In this document: in pieces, positions 21,121 through 32,104 of the stretch
Numbering within the stretch: position 1 is the first letter of the stretch
Layout: the number at the start of each line of letters is the position of its first letter
Assembly (NCBI GenBank): GCA_012064385.1
Contig: QRDG01000143.1
Coordinates: forward strand, 868,642-932,641
Direction: 5' to 3'
Origin: Puccinellia tenuiflora
Lineage: Eukaryota; Streptophyta; Magnoliopsida; Poales; Poaceae
Length of the DNA stretch: 64,000 nt
Made by a program: the position numbers and the translations under genes
Notes under the pieces: model-generated
Databases searched by the model: none
Told to the model about the DNA's origin: nothing
Seen by the model: only the letters and a program-made list of their open reading frames with translations

Positions 21121-22105
21121 ACAAAGAGAGTCCTATTGTGCTCCAACCATGGAACTAGAACATCGTATCTGTTGAGCCCCACATTAAGACAACAAAGCTC
21201 AGAAGAAAACCGTTGCCGATACGGGCCTCATCGGTGACGGTTAAATCATCTGTTACCAATGAGTCAACTCACATCAGTGACCAGACTCAGAATGTGTAGC
21301 CTTTCTCATTCTAGTGTGTACACATCCCCCCCCAGAGACATATAATTTATCGAACTAGAAAGTAATGGCTTGGTAAGGTGATGTCTAATAAGTCTACTAA
21401 AGTTTAAAGTGTTTTTGTTTACCGAACGTTGTTTCTAGGGGGTTGTTTCAATAGATTAAAATAGGCCAGGGCAAAGGTTTCACCTGCAGGTGTGCACACA
21501 TGTATGAGACAACGGAGATAATATTAAGCATTGTTAGGGATAAAAGATACTCATATTAACATGAATAAATGAGGGCAATGCGTCCATTGACACCATAGCC
21601 TGCTTCCGCAGCACTATGGATTCAGTTGTCCAAACTAAGCCTTATTTCGTATCGTGGAGATACCTTGGTTATACCACATGGTTGCCTTGGTGGGGAAAGC
21701 TACTACAAGTTGGAAATTTTCCACATGGCGGCCTTTGACGTTGTCGTGATCTTTGGTTGACGGTGCGGCCTTTCCTTGCTGCCGTTTGTGAGGCACCTAA
21801 TCAACCTCTTATAGAGGCCCCTCTTTAATAGATCAGTGCCGGCACTCTACTTCTCGTCCATCCCAAGTGGTAGGTTCCTCGATGATGGAGGAGAAGGCCG
21901 GAGGTGTGTTCTGCCTGTTCGACACGGTGGAGGAAGACGACATGGACCCGATTTTTTTGTCTCTTTTTATTTCAGGGTCTTCTGGGTAAATTTGGAGGAC
22001 TATCTTATAGTTTTCTTTTCCTTTGAGTTCCTCTTTGTAAATTTATCGCACCGACAACGACATCGCAGCTTTGGGGTTCTTCGAGGACACTTACCCTATT
22101 AAAAA
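21121..22105. other. Intergenic, with a short coding-like fragment near 21882-21960
   Basis: Mostly non-coding. One short frame from 21885 reads MEEKAGGVFCLFDTVEEDD and then MDP before low-complexity sequence. It could be a piece of a captured or decayed gene, but I do not recognise it. No intact gene. Confidence 0.3.
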
Positions 22106-22109
22106 AAGA

Positions 22110-22440
22110 GATTGTCTAATTCTCAATCGACTTTGATTTAACTAAATCTCAGTCAGGAACATAATTGCATGTCACGTGCAATTAATTCTGAGTTCATCAC
22201 AAATCACGATGCAAATCTAACAGCTAAGAAGGCGACTAGAAATTAACTAATTCTCAGTCAGCACACAGTTGCAAATCTTGTGCAACTCTAAGCGAATCAC
22301 AACATAAAATTCAACGGTAAGAAGCCGAGTGAAAATTAACCAAATCTAAGTAAGTTACACACAATTGTAAACTATGTGCAACTCTCGAGCTAGCACGAAT
22401 CACGACAAATAATTTAACGACTAAGAATGCGACTGAATTG
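22110..22440 (+). repeat. Degenerate ~110-bp tandem repeat, three copies
   Basis: Three diverged units share, in order, (A)AATTAACTAAATCTCAGTCA, an ACANNNTTGCA(A)..TGTGCAACTCT core, AATCACGA/AATCACAAC, and AA(T)TTAACGGCTAAGAA-like ends. Related TTGCA-type repeats occur at 41930-42250, 43640-43960 and 46140-46460. No coding potential. Confidence 0.6.
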
Positions 22441-22759
22441 CCACTTAGAATGACTTAGAATTAGAAAAACCGGAAAAATAAATAATTAATTGAGAGGCAC
22501 ACACTCTCGTTTCGCAACATCCTTGGACGGAGGTAGATCGGGTAGGCTTGTTCAGCCGGTGGCGTGATAGGTGTATCCTCATGAATATTTTGATTTAATA
22601 AAGTGTAGAGAGTTCTAAAAAGAAAAGAAAAAACTGATGCGGGAGAGCGACTCGAAGGATTAGATGTTGCCTTGTGGACATTGGAGTTCATCCACCGTCG
22701 TTCAGGCGAATGATCAAATTCCCCATTGAATAACACGTCTCGTCTCGATCCCCTTCTTT

Positions 22760-22988
22760 TCTCCCCTCGACCCGACTCTCTTCTCCACCACGATTCCTGA
22801 GCAGCAGCGCCGGCGGGCTCCCATCTCCGCCAGGAGCCCACAAGCAGCAGCGCCGGCGACCTCCCATCTCCTCCGCGAGCGGGGCAACCTGGACCTCTCC
22901 CTTCTCCGCCCTGAGGGCAGCAAGGTCGTGCTCGCTTTTCTCCACCGCGACCCATCCTGCTTGAGCATCATCGACAAGAATCACGCCG
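22760..22988 (+). other. Possible 5' UTR exon of the LAZ1-type gene
   Basis: A GC-rich block includes a roughly 50-bp internal duplication (GCAGCAGCGCCGGCG at 22801 and near 22853). It ends before the donor-like CCG/GTGCGC at about 22989. The first coding exon begins after an acceptor-like TTCGCACAG at about 23835, so a UTR intron of about 850 bp is plausible. This is inference; transcript data would decide it. Confidence 0.4.
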
Positions 22989-23617
22989 GTGCGCCACCTC
23001 CCCTCTTCCCTCCCTCTTCCGTTAGGTTCCTTATTCTCTGGTGGGAGGATCGATGGTGTTGTTGTGGTGTTAACACGTCTGGCTTAATCCTAGGGGTTTG
23101 GCTGTAGATCTTTTTTCGCGAGTACGATCTGGTCGATCTTGTTGGTGGCGATGGTTGGTATCTAGTGATTTGAGAGGAAATTTGTAGTGCTTTAGTTGGA
23201 CGTGTGCGTGTTCTTTTTTGGTCGAACTAGTTGTTCTTCTTGGTCATACTTTACTTTAGTTGCATTGAGGATAGTCGGGGTAGAGTTAGTTATTGTCCCA
23301 GCCCTTTGAAATCTTGGATTTGTGCCTTTGTTCATTGTTCTTGCCCATGGTAGCTAAATTACTAATGTTAGTTCTGCGTGTCTTTTTATGCTCTGTGTCT
23401 TGTGTTAGTAAGTCCAGTCACAAGGAGGTTGCTCAGATTATTTCTTTTATGAGATACAACTTTTATATAATTGACCGGCTAGAATATGGAGAACACAATC
23501 TACCTAAGAAATCCACACTCTGGTGACCCTAGCTCGTTGTTCCTTTCCACCTCTCCTCGTTTCATAATTTTCATATATGTTGCTTCTGTTTAGTTATTTG
23601 GGTTATTCTGTTTATAC

Positions 23618-23835
23618 TCAGAGGCATGATCCAAAAGGGTTGCCCAGAATCCGTGCCGCCTTCCCTCTACAAAAGGCTATCGTTTTATCTTCCCCGCCTA
23701 CATTTAAACACACAGAGTAAAGAAACAGAAATATAAAGAAGGGTTCCATTTCTTTTCCTAGCAGTCCAGTCTGATTTTAGTAACTATCATAAGAATACAT
23801 CGACTAATAAAATTATTCCTTCTAGTTCGCACAGG
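23618..23835 (-). repeat. Inverted copy of LAZ1-gene intron 3/exon 4 (left arm)
   Basis: The reverse complement of about 24620-24830, at roughly 85-90 percent identity by eye. Shared anchors include TCAGAGGCATGATCCAAAAG, GAATCCGTGCCGCCTTCCCT, GGCTATCGTTTTATC, CGCCTACATTTAAACA and GCAGTCCAG. It carries an antisense copy of the first ~80 nt of coding exon 4 and lies in the presumed 5' UTR intron, ending at the acceptor of the start-codon exon. Confidence 0.9.
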
Positions 23836-23859
23836 TTGGAATAATTGCTGTCTGCCATC

Positions 23860-26565
23860 ATGAGGGTCAATCTTGAGCTCCTCATGCCCTTGATGGCGCA
23901 ATACACCACGCCAGCATGGGCCATGTTGGTCGCTGGGTTCTTTGTTCTGCTTGCCCTTTCCCTCTCCATGTACCTGATATTTGAGCATCTCTCGGCATAC
24001 AACAACCCTGAGGTGTCTGCTTTTCTGTCGCTGCATCTTGGCATCTGTTTGAACTTAGTTCTGTTTGATAAGCATATATTCCTTACTGTTCTGTATTTGT
24101 TCTACTTCTCCAGGAACAGAAATTTGTTCTGGGCGTTATCTTGATGGTCCCTTGCTATGCAATTGAGTCGGTAAAACCTCCAAGCAATTTCTATATGTGC
24201 TAAATTATACCAACAATATGTTTTGTGATTTGTTCTCCTTTTGGAACAGTATATTTCTTTGATAGATCCAAATACCACTGTTTACTGTGGCATCTTGCGT
24301 GATGGTTATGAAGCATTTGCCATGTACTGCTTTGGAAGATATATAACTGCATGTTTAGGTAAGTTGTATCTACTTACGTTGTGATAACCCCTACGTCGTT
24401 GCATTCAGCAGTTAGATTTGCTTGTGGACTTGCATTTAGTAGAGCTGAGTGATGGTAAAAAAATTAGTATTTTCCAGTTTGAAGTGCTAATTCTTAGGCT
24501 ATTGTTGTATCGTATTTAAAAAAATCTTTTGACAGAACACAAATAAAACATCTGGTCGAACAACGCATCCTTGTTGACTGCATGCTGCATGAATTTATTA
24601 TTGCCTTGTATATCTGGAAAGTGTGAACTACGAGGGATGAGTTTATTAGTCAATGTATTCTTATTGTAGTTACTAAAATCAGGCTGGACTGCTGGTAAAG
24701 AAATGGAACCTTTTTTTTTCTGTTTCTTTACTCTATGTTTAAATGTAGGCGGGGAGGATAAAACGATAGCCTTTTTGAAGAGGGAAGGCGGCACGGATTC
24801 TGAGCAACCCCTTTTGGATCATGCCTCTGAGAAAGGAATCATACACCATCATTTTCCTGTCAATTTTATATTAAAACCTTGGCGAATGGGGACGCGGTTT
24901 TACCAGATTATCAAGTTTGGAATCTTCCAATATGTATTCCACTGACCCGTATTGCAATTTGTTAATTCTCTGAAGAAATTGAGAATAAATGAGTTAAAGC
25001 ACTTTTCTCATGCAGGTGATTATAAAAACACTCACTGCTAGCTTATCTCTTTTTCTAGAAGCTTTTGGTGTGTATTGTGAGGGCGAATTTAACTTGCGAT
25101 GTGGGTAAGATAATCCTCTCTTTTCTGCTGTTTAGTCTCATAGGGCAAAAAGGCACTTTGCATACTTTTAGACTTTAAATTGTTTGTGAGGAAGAATTTA
25201 CTGTCTAGACAGAATGTAAATTTTAGTTTTTTCATGTCATCTTCATGACGATGAATGAAACATACATGCTTTAATTTTGCTCTCCAGTCGTTAAAGAATT
25301 AGTCCATATCTTAATTTTCACTCTTTTCCTGGAAGCCCAAGCTGAGATTGCTAAATCAATTAATTGCTTTCACTATGCTTATATCTATCTCTAGTTATGT
25401 GATGACTCCTACACGTCTCTTTTTTATGCAGATACCCTTACTTTGCTGTGGTCCTGAATTTCAGTCAATTTTGGGCCCTGTACTGTTTAGTAGAATGGTA
25501 CACAGCCACCAAGGACGAATTGGCACGTATAAAACCTCTGGCTAAGTTTCTTTCTTTCAAGTCAATAGTATTCTTGACTTGGTGGCAAGGGGTGGTGATT
25601 GCAATACTGTATTCTCTGGGCTTGCTTAGAAGTCCTTTAGCCCAGAGCTTGGAGTTAAAATCGAGTATTCAATCTTTCATTATTTGCATAGAGGTATATT
25701 TATCTTTCCAAGATTACGATTCTAAAAGTTTTCTTAGTTTTTACTTTAAGAATTTATATACTCCTTCCATGTTTCTGGGATTACCTGCTGTATAAATCTG
25801 ATAACATCATCTTCCTCCAGCACAGATGGGCATAGCGTCAGTTGTTCACCTCTATGTGTTCCCTGCTAAGCCCTACGAGCTCTTAGTTAACCAGTCACCT
25901 GTAAACATCTCAGTCCTTGGAGATTATGCATCAGCTGACCCTGTAGATCCTTACGAAATCAAGGAAAGCAACCGGCCCAGCAAAATGAAGCTTCCACAGT
26001 TTGAACCGGACGAGAGAAGTGCAACAAACATAAAGGAGAGTGTTCGAGACTTTGTGATCGGCAGCGGGGAATATGTGAGTTCTAGACTTCTATTAAGATA
26101 TCTTACTGTGGAGCTGTCAGTATATATATTTTTATCATGTCTCACACTGGTGGCAGTGGGGAAATATTTGTACGAAATGGTTACCATGTGCAAGCCATAT
26201 TGTTCACAATTCTCATGCTTCTGTATTATTTTTCTTCCACCTACCTTTAGGTGATCAAGGATTTTAAGTTCACTGTTAACCAAGCAGTGCGGCCGGTGGA
26301 GAAGCGGTTTGATAAGCTAATGAAGAAAAACAAGTATAAGAAAAGCCAGGATGACAACTGGGTGAGTGCAGCATCACCAGAGAGACCGGTTCGTGGTATC
26401 GATGATCCGCTATTAGGCGGGAGCACGAGTGACAGTGGGGTCATGAAGGGCAAAAAACACCGTAGAATTGTCAGCTCAGTTTCTGCTGCTGACAGTTGGG
26501 AAGGTGGTGATAAGACACCTGATGGCTACGAGATAAGGGGCCGACGCTGGGCAGTGAAGAATTAA
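23860..26565 (+). CDS. LAZ1/DUF300 (TMEM184, OST-alpha-like) membrane protein, 8 coding exons
   Basis: Member of the plant LAZ1 family of seven-helix tonoplast/plasma-membrane proteins, related to organic solute transporter alpha. In Arabidopsis LAZ1 acts in programmed cell death and vacuolar/brassinosteroid signalling. Exons: 23860-24012, 24114-24170, 24250-24358, 24749-24933, 25016-25104, 25432-25693, 25826-26074 and 26251-26565, all with GT-AG junctions and consistent phases, giving 472 aa. Hallmarks in order: YTTPAWAMLVAGFFVLLALS with FEHLSAYNNPE, LMVPCYAIES, CGILRDGYEAFAMYCFGRY, PLLDHASEKGIIHHHFP, YPYFAVVLNFSQFWALYCLV, KFLSFKSIVFLTWWQGVVIA, ASVVHLYVFPAKPYE, and a C-terminal tail with RGIDDPLLGGSTSDSGV, KKHRR and YEIRGRRW. 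The ATG at 23860 is chosen because MRVNLELLM leads into the conserved first helix. Length and motifs fit an intact gene. The odd feature is an inverted copy of intron 3/exon 4 just upstream of exon 1. Confidence 0.92.
24620..24830 (+). repeat. Right arm of the LAZ1-gene inverted repeat (intron 3 end plus exon 4 start)
   Basis: This segment spans the 3' part of intron 3, its acceptor at 24748 and the first 82 nt of exon 4. It is the partner of 23618-23835. The spacer of about 780 bp contains coding exons 1-3. Because it is the intron-exon side with coding constraint, it is most likely the original and 23618-23835 the copy. Confidence 0.88.
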
Positions 26566-28414
26566 CAGTTTAACCATATGCAGGATCGATGTATTTCAAA
26601 CCATACCACGTGAAAAAGAAAATGGCATTTTGTTACAGCAATTACCGGTAACCTTCTCCAACACTGGCCAATTTTTGTTGCCTATGCAAGTTCACGTTGT
26701 GCTGTGTCGTAGATAGTTGTACCTCTTGAATCCTGATACAGTAGTCTCTGTGCATAGCTCATCATTTCTTAAAAAAGATTTGGTATGAGGAATTGATTTA
26801 TTACAACATCACTTGATGTTACTCAGAATCGAGAAGAAACTTCCTTGCAAATAGAAGCCTCCCTTGTGTACCGATTTCCCAAATTTTGTAACACCATTGT
26901 CTGTACATCGTACCTGGTTACTGCAAAGTGGATTTCACTGTAATATATTCTTATGAATAACATTAACAGTAAAGGAAATCAAAATGTTTGTACTCTTGAA
27001 GTATAATGTGGTACATATGTGGCCCTCCTATTACAAATGGAGTCGGGTCTACAGGGAGACCTTTTTTTACAATTTGTTTTTGAAAATCAGCATTTATAAG
27101 TTTTAGAAAATTCAGAAAAAAAATCCTAGGTTTTGATAACATCGAACTTTACCAGTGTGCAAAATCTCAATGCAAAAATAATATTATTCTAGTTTACACA
27201 AAACTGTAAAATCTGATAAAATTGCAAGGTTTTGAAAATGTGTACTGTACACTAGCCACATCGACACATTTGTTATTTTTTGCTCTGCCTAAAATAAAAT
27301 GGATTTTCGAATTTTTTGAAACTTTCACATGCTAATTTTGGACTTTTCCAGAACGCCACAATCGGTTGACTACACAGTAAAAAAAAACGCACAAGTTGAC
27401 TAGAGCTGACTAAACCAAGCCCTCTGGGCGTGGGCGGGGCTCCCAACTCTGTTCTTCGTCGCCGAGGCAGAGGAATGGAGGATGACGAGCGACACCGGCA
27501 CCTCGCACGCGGATCCTGTGCTCATGCCCCAGTTTAATTTTCACTCGTTCTTGCCGGTGCCGATGAATCGATTTGCTGTTTGCCGATCGAGTCAGAGTCA
27601 AAGGGCCGTGTGTACGCACGTTACATAACACTCGACCACTAAGCAGAGCCGATGAATCATCGATCTCCTTTCTGCTTAAGGCTTCCCCGATCGAGCCAGA
27701 GTCAAGGGCCGTGTGTACGCACGCAGTTGTTGTGACGCATTAGATCAAGTAGCTGATGAACCGTCCAGGTGTCGAGGAAAACTTCTACTGCTGCTATAAA
27801 AAATAATCGTGAAGCGGATCGTGGTTAGCCGCGGTGGCGACGAGACGTAAGGGCAAACATTTTTCTATTTTTTCTGAAATAAGTCCTGCATGTGCCTGGA
27901 AGGCTGGAGACGGAGTGAGCAGGATATAACCTATTGCGTGGTGGTGCCTGACTGCACGTAAAGGCGATCCAATAATACTACTGTAGTATGCTAAGCACAT
28001 GATCAATGAAGAAGTCATTGATCATGTTGGTAGATTGCGAATTTGGATTTTGTTGGAACACGAGTACGTACGTACGCCTACGCCTCGCGCGACGATATCC
28101 GGCTCCCGCCGCATTCTGTGGACTCGCGAGTATCTTTTTCCAGGAAGCTGTCGATGCTCGGATATCACGGTCTGAGTGAACACGATGCTCATTTAATTTA
28201 GTGCTCCTGTCGAGCTTTCGTCCCGCTAGATGATCACAGCTGATTTTCGATCGTGAAATGCATCCACGATCACTAATTGTGTCCAGTTTCAACAAAAGAA
28301 TTCAGATTTTTCGCACCGAGTACAACCAAAGTAGCATGACACACGCACTGTATTGTACTGTACTGTACTTACAGGTGAAAAATGTACACTGTACAACGAT
28401 GTGATCGGCGTCTC
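26566..28414. other. Intergenic region between convergent LAZ1-type and ANTH genes
   Basis: It holds the LAZ1-gene 3' UTR (to roughly 26950), then AT-rich sequence. A short duplication has CCGATCGAG(T/C)CAGAGTCAA and GGGCCGTGTGTACGCACG at about 27582-27621 and 27687-27723. No further gene is seen. Confidence 0.4.
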
Positions 28415-29395
28415 CTACCGCCACGACGAAATCGTGCCGGCCCACCGCGAGGAGCCGAACCGGACGTCCGAGCCCGGCACGACGACGCGCGCCGACGCGC
28501 TCGCGGCGCGGTCCCTCCGCAGCAGCAGCCGCCCGTCCTGCTCCGTCCTCCGCAGCACCACCTCCTCCGCGCGCTCGCGCAGCCGCCGCGCGTCGGCCAC
28601 GACGGCCTCGTCCAGCCCCGCCCACTTCCACTCCGGCGGGGACGCCGCGCCCTCCTCCACCCGCCTCAGCACGCACACCAGCTCCATCGCGTCGGCCAGG
28701 CCGAGCGTGTCGAGCCGCTCGCCCGCCTCACGGACCCTCGCGGCGATGTTCCGCTCCGCGGCGACGCGGTCCTCCTCGGCGAGCCGGACGGCCTCCCAGA
28801 CGAGCGCGTTGGCCTGCGGCGCGCAGGACGGGGGCGGGGCCTGGCGGACGGCGTCCGCGACGGACGCGAAGGCGGCGAGCTCGGAGACGAGGTGCGGGTT
28901 GGGGAGCGCGGCGAGGTAATCGGCGTCGCGGGAGGCGTCCGGGAGGAGGAGGAGGACCTCGAGGAGGCGCGCGGAGAAGCGGACCCAGGAGGCGGCCGCG
29001 AAGGAGCGGCCCAGCGGGAAGGCGGCGAGCGCGAGCGGGTTGCGGCCGGAGCGCGGGTGGCGGAGGAGGGCGACCAGGAGCTGGTCGCGGAGGATGAAGG
29101 CGCCCCGGGCGAGCAGGATCCTGAGCGCGACGAGGCACTTGAGGGCCACGGCGGCGTCGCCGTGGCCGGTGGCCGCGGCGCGCAGGCGGTCCGTGAGCGC
29201 GGAGGCCAGCGCCGCGGCGGAGAGGCGCGATCCGCGGCCGAAGGCGAGGAGCGCGTCCATGTGGTGCGCGTACGGCGGGGCCGTGGACGGGTGGTGCTGC
29301 GTCGCTCGCAGGACCGCGCTGTGCGCGTCGGCCGCGGAGGTGGCGGTTCCCGGGGAGAGGAGATTCGCGGCGAGCCGCAGGAGCTTCAGGCCCAT
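28415..29395 (-). CDS. Putative clathrin assembly protein, ANTH domain, intronless
   Basis: An ANTH-domain adaptor of the small PICALM-like group (resembling Arabidopsis At4g40080), predicted to bind phosphoinositides and clathrin at endocytic sites. The chosen start is the second Met of the open frame (MGLKLLRLAANLLSPG), as relatives begin MG; the first Met at 29458 would add 21 residues. It gives 326 aa, like the family's short members. Diagnostic segments: SAVLRATQHHPSTAPPYAHH, ALTDRLRAAATGHGDAAVALKC with LVALRILLARGAFILRDQL (the helix-loop region that corresponds to the ANTH lipid-binding face), then LAAFPLGRS and SWVRFSARLLEVLLLL, and a C-terminal LDTLGLADAMELVCVLRRVEE. The C-terminal half is helical, with no long NPF/DPF-rich tail. 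No frameshift or stop. GC content is extreme, typical of intronless grass genes. Confidence 0.85.
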   Translation of the reverse strand: MGLKLLRLAANLLSPGTATSAADAHSAVLRATQHHPSTAPPYAHHMDALLAFGRGSRLSAAALASALTDRLRAAATGHGDAAVALKCLVALRILLARGAFILRDQLLVALLRHPRSGRNPLALAAFPLGRSFAAASWVRFSARLLEVLLLLPDASRDADYLAALPNPHLVSELAAFASVADAVRQAPPPSCAPQANALVWEAVRLAEEDRVAAERNIAARVREAGERLDTLGLADAMELVCVLRRVEEGAASPPEWKWAGLDEAVVADARRLRERAEEVVLRRTEQDGRLLLRRDRAASASARVVVPGSDVRFGSSRWAGTISSWR

Positions 29396-29458
29396 GGCGC
29401 GGCGCGAGAGGGTGGTGGGAGGGGAGCTGCGAAGAGGTTGGGAATTGGGGAACGGCAA

Positions 29459-30121
29459 CTGGGACGAAGCTGTCAGTTGTGTAATGCTTTCTGGTGCCGT
29501 GGCACGCTCAGACGCGACGGCTGGGGTAATCTGGACCGTCGGATCGTTTTGACCTGATCAAATCACGCAGTCTAGCAGTACGCAGAGCATCACGGAGTGC
29601 ATCATTCGAGAAAGGTAAGAGTCAACTTCTTGACTTCTTCCCGTAAGAAAAAGAAAAAGGTTCTTCTTGACTTCTTGTTTCCTCTCCGAGATGAGGGTCA
29701 ACCCTTAACCACAGAATGGTGCTCTTCTGTTGCAATTAGATTAATTCCGACTAGTATCCTTTTACCTGTCAAGAAACGTAGTATCCTTTTGCTAGCCGGA
29801 AAATGTAAGCAAGGTTCAGCCACAACAATATTTAGCCATTTACTCTAACTCGAGTAATTCCTAGTATCATTTTGCTAGCCAGAAAATGGAGTATTATTTA
29901 TACTACCATTTTGGATATTTAGTAACTGTACTTTTAAAGGTTATCAGCTATCAGGTATCTTAGGGTAGCGGATGGTGTGTACTCCTGCGACCGGTATTCT
30001 TCTCTCTGAGTTAAACGAATCCCACTCTTAATCAACTGTTTGGATTAAAAACAATTCATTAAAATGAGCACGTTGGCATCCACAGCTTCCCAAAATAGTT
30101 TGGGCGTCAACTTCATCAGAT
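29459..30121. other. Upstream region of the ANTH gene
   Basis: It contains an A/G-rich tract and a duplicated TTTTGCTAGCC(G/A)GAAAATG motif (about 29788 and 29870). No coding sequence is recognised and no convincing TATA box is identified. Confidence 0.35.
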
Positions 30122-30124
30122 TAA

Positions 30125-31898
30125 GGGTCTGTTTGAAAAGCAGCTGTAGCTGGTAGGCTGTTTAAAAGTAGCAGTGAGAAGCAGCTGTTGGAAATAGAGA
30201 TTTGATGTTTGGCAGTGCTGCTTTTGAGGGCTGTTGCTGCTAGTTGGATGGATGAAATGTCTGTAATACCCCTGAATGCTGAAGAAGTCATATAAATGCT
30301 GATTCGAAACGAATTTGTTATTCTGACTCTTTTTTAACAAAATTGTTATGCTTAAGAGCTGAATTATATTAATTAACTTTTTTTACTTAAAATAATTGTG
30401 AAAACGTTTTTACAAATTAATTAATGACTTATATAAAACATAAAACATCACACATTTTTTAGCAGAGGAGGAAGTGACGGCGGCTGACAGGGGCGGGGAA
30501 CGACAGCTGGAGCTGCTCCTGGGTGGCCGACGGGGTCGGAGCTCCTGCTGCCGGCCACGATTAGAGCTAGAGCAGCTTTGGTCGGAGCTGGAGGTGACGG
30601 CGGCGGCGGACGAGACCAGAGGTGGGGAACGGCGGCGGGCCGGGAGGAGAGGAGGTGGGGAACGGGGGCGGCGGATGAGAGCAGAGGAGGAAGTGACGGC
30701 GGCTGACAGAGGCGGGGAACGTCAGCTCGAGCTGCTCCTGGGTGGCCGACGGGGTCGGAGCTCCTGCTGCCGGCCGCGGCTCTAGCTAGAGCAGCTTCGG
30801 TTGGAGCTGGAGGTGACGGCGGCGGCGGACGAGACCAGAGGTGGGGAACGGCGGCGGGCGGGGAGGAGAGGAGGTGGGGAACGGGGGCGGCGGACGAGAG
30901 CAGAGGAGGAAGTGACGGCGGCTGACAGAGGCGGGGAACGACAGCTCGAGCTGCTCCTGGGTGGCCGACGGGGTCGGAGCTCCTGCTGCCGGCCGCGGCT
31001 CTAGCTAGAGCAGCTTCGGTTGGAGCTGGAGGTGACGGCGGCGGCGGACGAGACCAGAGGTGGGGAACGGCGACGGGCGGGGAGGAGAGGAGGTGGGGAA
31101 CGGGGACGGCGGACGAGAGTAGAGGAGGAAGTGACGGCGGCTGACAGAGGCGGGGAATGACAGCTCGAGCTGCTCCTGGGTGGCCGACGGGGTCGGAGCT
31201 CCTGCTGCCGGCCGCGGCTCGAGCTAGAGCAGCTTCGGTTGGAGCTGGAGGTGACGGCGGCGGCGGACGAGACCAGAGGTGGGGAACGGCGGCGGGCGGG
31301 GAGGAGAGGAGGTGGGGAACGGGGGCGGCGTACGAGAGCAGAGGAGGAAGTGACGGCGGCTGACAGAGGCGGGGAACGACAGCTCTAGCTGCTCCTGGGT
31401 GGCTGACGGGGTCGGAGCTCCTGCTGCCGGCCGTGGCTCGAGCTAGAGCAGCTTCGGTCGGAGCTAGAGGTGATGGCGGCGGCGGACGAGACCAGAGGTG
31501 GGGAACGGTGGCGGGCGGGGAGGAAAGGAGGTGGGGAACGGGGGCGGGCGGCTGTGGGGAATGGTGGCGGCGGCTGAATCTCGTAACCCTAGCTGGCCAT
31601 CGCTCCAGCGGGAGGAAATGGGTCGGGGGCTCGGGGCTTGACCGTTTTCCACTGTCCCCGTTGGTGTTATATCCGGTGGCAAGTTTTCTGTAAATAAAAC
31701 GAACTACGGAGGATACCCTCGTCCACTGCACTCGGGAAGCAGCCAAAAGCACCTCCCGCCTCGCTTCTGCTTCCATCCGTTCGCCCAGTGCAAATCGTGA
31801 GTCCGCTTCTAAAAAGCACCTTCCTACCGTGAGCTGTTTGTTTGGGCTTCCGCTTTTGGACCCCAAAAGCAGAAGTAGAAGCCCAAACAAACAGCCCC
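30125..31898. mobile_element. PIF/Harbinger-like element carrying a 219-bp minisatellite
   Basis: The ends are GGGTCTGTTTGAAAAGCAGC at the left and the complement of GGGGCTGTTTGTTTGGGC at the right, flanked by TAA (30122-30124 and 31899-31901). Subterminal AAGCAGC / GCTTCT-type motifs occur at both sides. About 1.1 kb of the 1774 bp is a tandem array. No transposase is coded, so it is non-autonomous. The right end lies only 29 bp from copia element 2. Confidence 0.7.
30461..31555 (-). repeat. Five-copy 219-bp tandem array, open in one minus-strand frame
   Basis: Units start at 30461, 30680, 30899, 31118 and 31337 (GCAGAGGAGGAAGTGACGGC in most), exactly 219 bp apart and very similar. As 219 is 73 codons, one minus-strand frame stays open through all copies. 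It encodes a Pro/Ser/Ala-rich 73-residue repeat containing PPPPSPPAPTEAALARA and GHPGAARAVVPRLCQPP. The frame spans 31890-30448 and overlaps a terminal repeat, so a real protein is doubtful. Confidence 0.9.
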
Positions 31899-31927
31899 TA
31901 ATACGCCCTATATGTCCCTATTGCACA

Positions 31928-32097
31928 TGTGAGTTGTTGTGGGAAGCGATTGCCCCGTTAGGGTGCCTCGGTTACGTGTTATATAGAAGCGGGGAAAAGC
32001 CCCATCGCGTGGCATTACAGAGGGGGTACGGTTGTATTGGAGTACTACTCCATATACATCATACGGTACACAAAATACAGGTAAAATATCTCTAACA
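31928..32097 (-). repeat. 3' LTR of copia element 2
   Basis: 170-bp LTR with TATA-like TTATATAG; TG...CA ends, except that its left terminus reads TGTGAG where the partner has TGTTAG. It is preceded by the target duplication GCACA. Confidence 0.93.
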
Positions 32098-32104
32098 GCC
32101 CCCC

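Noticed and set aside
21121..21240. Continuation of the copia 3-like fragment beyond the CACTA element
   Set aside because: The sequence after 21120 did not align convincingly with the next part of copia 3, so the fragment was ended at 19710.
28382..29557. 391-codon plus-strand open frame opposite the ANTH gene
   Set aside because: Shadow of the GC-rich antisense coding sequence; composition is Gly/Arg/Glu-biased and lacks any domain, while the minus frame has clear ANTH motifs.
30448..31890. 480-codon minus-strand open frame as a host gene
   Set aside because: It overlaps a terminal inverted repeat of a transposon and consists mostly of five copies of a 73-residue low-complexity repeat.
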